Source: PSRF01 sp035457105
GTDB lineage: Bacteria; Acidobacteriota; Blastocatellia; Pyrinomonadales; Pyrinomonadaceae
Assembly (NCBI GenBank): GCA_035457105.1
Contig: DATIBX010000752.1
Span: 1-7,054 of the forward strand
DNA length: 7,054 bases
Direction of reading: 5' to 3'
A program made the position numbers and the translations under genes. Position 1 is the stretch's first letter. Every line of letters begins with the position of its first letter. Of the stretch, positions 6,141 to 7,054 are shown in pieces. The notes beneath the pieces are model-generated. The model was not told the DNA's origin. It made no database searches and was given only the letters and a program-made list of their open reading frames with translations.

Positions 6141-6199
6141 AATAACCCCTGAGCATAGAGTTTGTTGAACTAGATAACGTCGTAGCCCAGGGGTTTATT
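6141..6199 (-). terminator. Possible terminator after the second propeller gene
   Basis: Read on the minus strand, AATAAACCCCTGGGC (6199-6185) pairs with GCTCAGGGGTTATT (6154-6141), with one bulged base and one mismatch. A short T-rich TTATTCTTT follows. It starts 37 bases after the TGA at 6236. The 30-base loop is long and the T-tract is interrupted, so termination would be imperfect; it could also be another paired-repeat element. Confidence 0.4.
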
Positions 6200-6235
6200 A
6201 ATAGTTTAGACGCGAAACACGCGGTCAATGTTCCA

Positions 6236-7054
6236 TCAACTGCCGATACAGTAGAGGTTCTTTTCGCCTCTGATGAAGAGGTTTCCGTCCGCCACGGCGA
6301 GCGATGAATAAACTGGTTCGCCAATGGAGTTAGTACCGAGTACTTCATGTTTGGGCCCAGCCTTGATAACAAACGTATCTCCATCCTCGCTCGTCATCAG
6401 GATCTTTCCGTCGAACGCGATTGGCGATCCTGAAAAACTAGCTGGCACGGGAACCCTGCCGCCTTCATACTTCACTTCACCTGTTTTCGCATCGAGACAA
6501 GTTAGTACGCCACGATCCGAGGTCAGGTAAAGATAATCTCCATAAAGAATCGGTGATGGAACGTAGGCAGTGCCCTTGCTGTATTTCCAGGTGACTTTGT
6601 CGCCCAGGTCACCATTGCTGCCCAACTCAATCGCCATCGCAATCTTGACAGGTGAGCCCGCGGAAACAATCACCAGGTCACTCGTCGCCACAGGCGTCGG
6701 GACAGCATTGCTTTCAACGCCTTTGTGTCGCCACAACTCTTTTCCCGTTGCCGGATCATAGGCAATGATCGCTTCCGTTCCACTGGCGATAAGCTCAGCA
6801 CGCTTCGATGTTCGAACCAACAATGGCGTAGACCAGCTGACCTGAACTTTGCGCGGCGTTTTCCAAACTTCTTTGCCAGTCTTTTTGTCGATGCCGACTA
6901 TGAACGAAGCAGCACCGTTTTCCTCGTCGCACTGCACGATCACGAGATTCTCGTAAAGGACTGGTGACGTTCCGGTCCCCATGCCGACAGTGCCAAGTTT
7001 GCCCAGATCCGCCTTCCACATTAGCTTGCCGTTCATGTCGTAGGCATAGAGCCC
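6236..7054 (-). CDS. PQQ-like beta-propeller protein (N-terminus outside window)
   Basis: The last 272 residues of a propeller protein; the frame stays open to the window edge (GLYAYD before the first Met at 7036), so the true start lies outside. Repeats in order: LYAYDMNGKLMWKADLG, SPVLYENLVIVQCDE...IDKKTGKEVW, STPLLVRTSKRAELIASGTEAIIAYDPATGKELW, PTPVATSDLVIVSAG, PSPILYGDYLYLTSDRGVLTCLDAKTGEVKY, SGSPIAFDGKILMTSEDGDTFVIKAG, and YSSLAVADGNLFIRGEKNLYCI. These are the D-x-x-T-G-x-x-x-W tryptophan-docking repeats of the PQQ/BamB fold. A full protein of this type is usually around 400-450 residues, so perhaps a third is missing. No catalytic residues identify an alcohol dehydrogenase. It points the same way as the propeller lipoprotein 218 bases downstream, so a related role or an old duplication is plausible. 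Confidence 0.9.
   Translation of the reverse strand, partial: GLYAYDMNGKLMWKADLGKLGTVGMGTGTSPVLYENLVIVQCDEENGAASFIVGIDKKTGKEVWKTPRKVQVSWSTPLLVRTSKRAELIASGTEAIIAYDPATGKELWRHKGVESNAVPTPVATSDLVIVSAGSPVKIAMAIELGSNGDLGDKVTWKYSKGTAYVPSPILYGDYLYLTSDRGVLTCLDAKTGEVKYEGGRVPVPASFSGSPIAFDGKILMTSEDGDTFVIKAGPKHEVLGTNSIGEPVYSSLAVADGNLFIRGEKNLYCIGS

Noticed and set aside
6094..6384. Minus-strand open frame of 96 codons.
   Set aside because: It overlaps the end of the second propeller gene in another frame and continues into the hairpin; only the propeller frame gives family repeats.
6236..7054. PQQ-dependent alcohol dehydrogenase.
   Set aside because: Only propeller repeats are visible; no PQQ or calcium ligands of a quinoprotein dehydrogenase and no cytochrome c CxxCH motif.

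Overview
The window looks like chromosomal DNA of an environmental Gram-negative bacterium, most likely an Acidobacteriota member of the Blastocatellia type. This rests on three things: tandem PQQ-like beta-propeller proteins, one of them a lipoprotein; a small secreted protein with the FSGVW opening common in that phylum; and intergenic spaces filled with paired inverted repeats. The assignment is inference from gene style, not a marker gene.

Layout. Positions 1-1788 (minus strand) hold a two-gene operon: a HemN-like radical SAM enzyme (478-1788), followed 6 bases later by a flavin-dependent monooxygenase/halogenase-type protein (1-471, cut by the window edge). Positions 1789-2397 are a 609-base gene-free stretch with a short 21-base-period direct repeat and a nested inverted-repeat element. 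Positions 2398-3816 (plus) encode a CPA2-type cation:proton antiporter starting at TTG. After a second inverted-repeat element, 3953-4468 (plus) encodes a small exported protein of unknown function. A third inverted repeat separates it from the convergent gene 4593-6017 (minus), a PQQ-like beta-propeller lipoprotein. A fourth long hairpin and a possible terminator lie between that gene and 6236-7054 (minus), a second PQQ-like propeller protein whose N-terminus is outside the window.

Function. The radical SAM and flavoprotein pair is the most suggestive unit. The radical SAM protein lacks the fourth cysteine of true coproporphyrinogen dehydrogenase and has an unusual CYF sequence after its cluster motif. 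With its flavoprotein partner it more likely modifies a lipid, polyketide or other small molecule than makes haem. The antiporter probably serves ion and pH homeostasis and appears to stand alone. The two propeller proteins lie in the same orientation and probably act in the cell envelope. All four intergenic spaces outside the left-hand operon carry at least one long inverted repeat, and the main repeats differ in sequence. This resembles several coexisting REPIN/MITE-like families.

No rRNA, tRNA, CRISPR array, transposase or integrase was seen.
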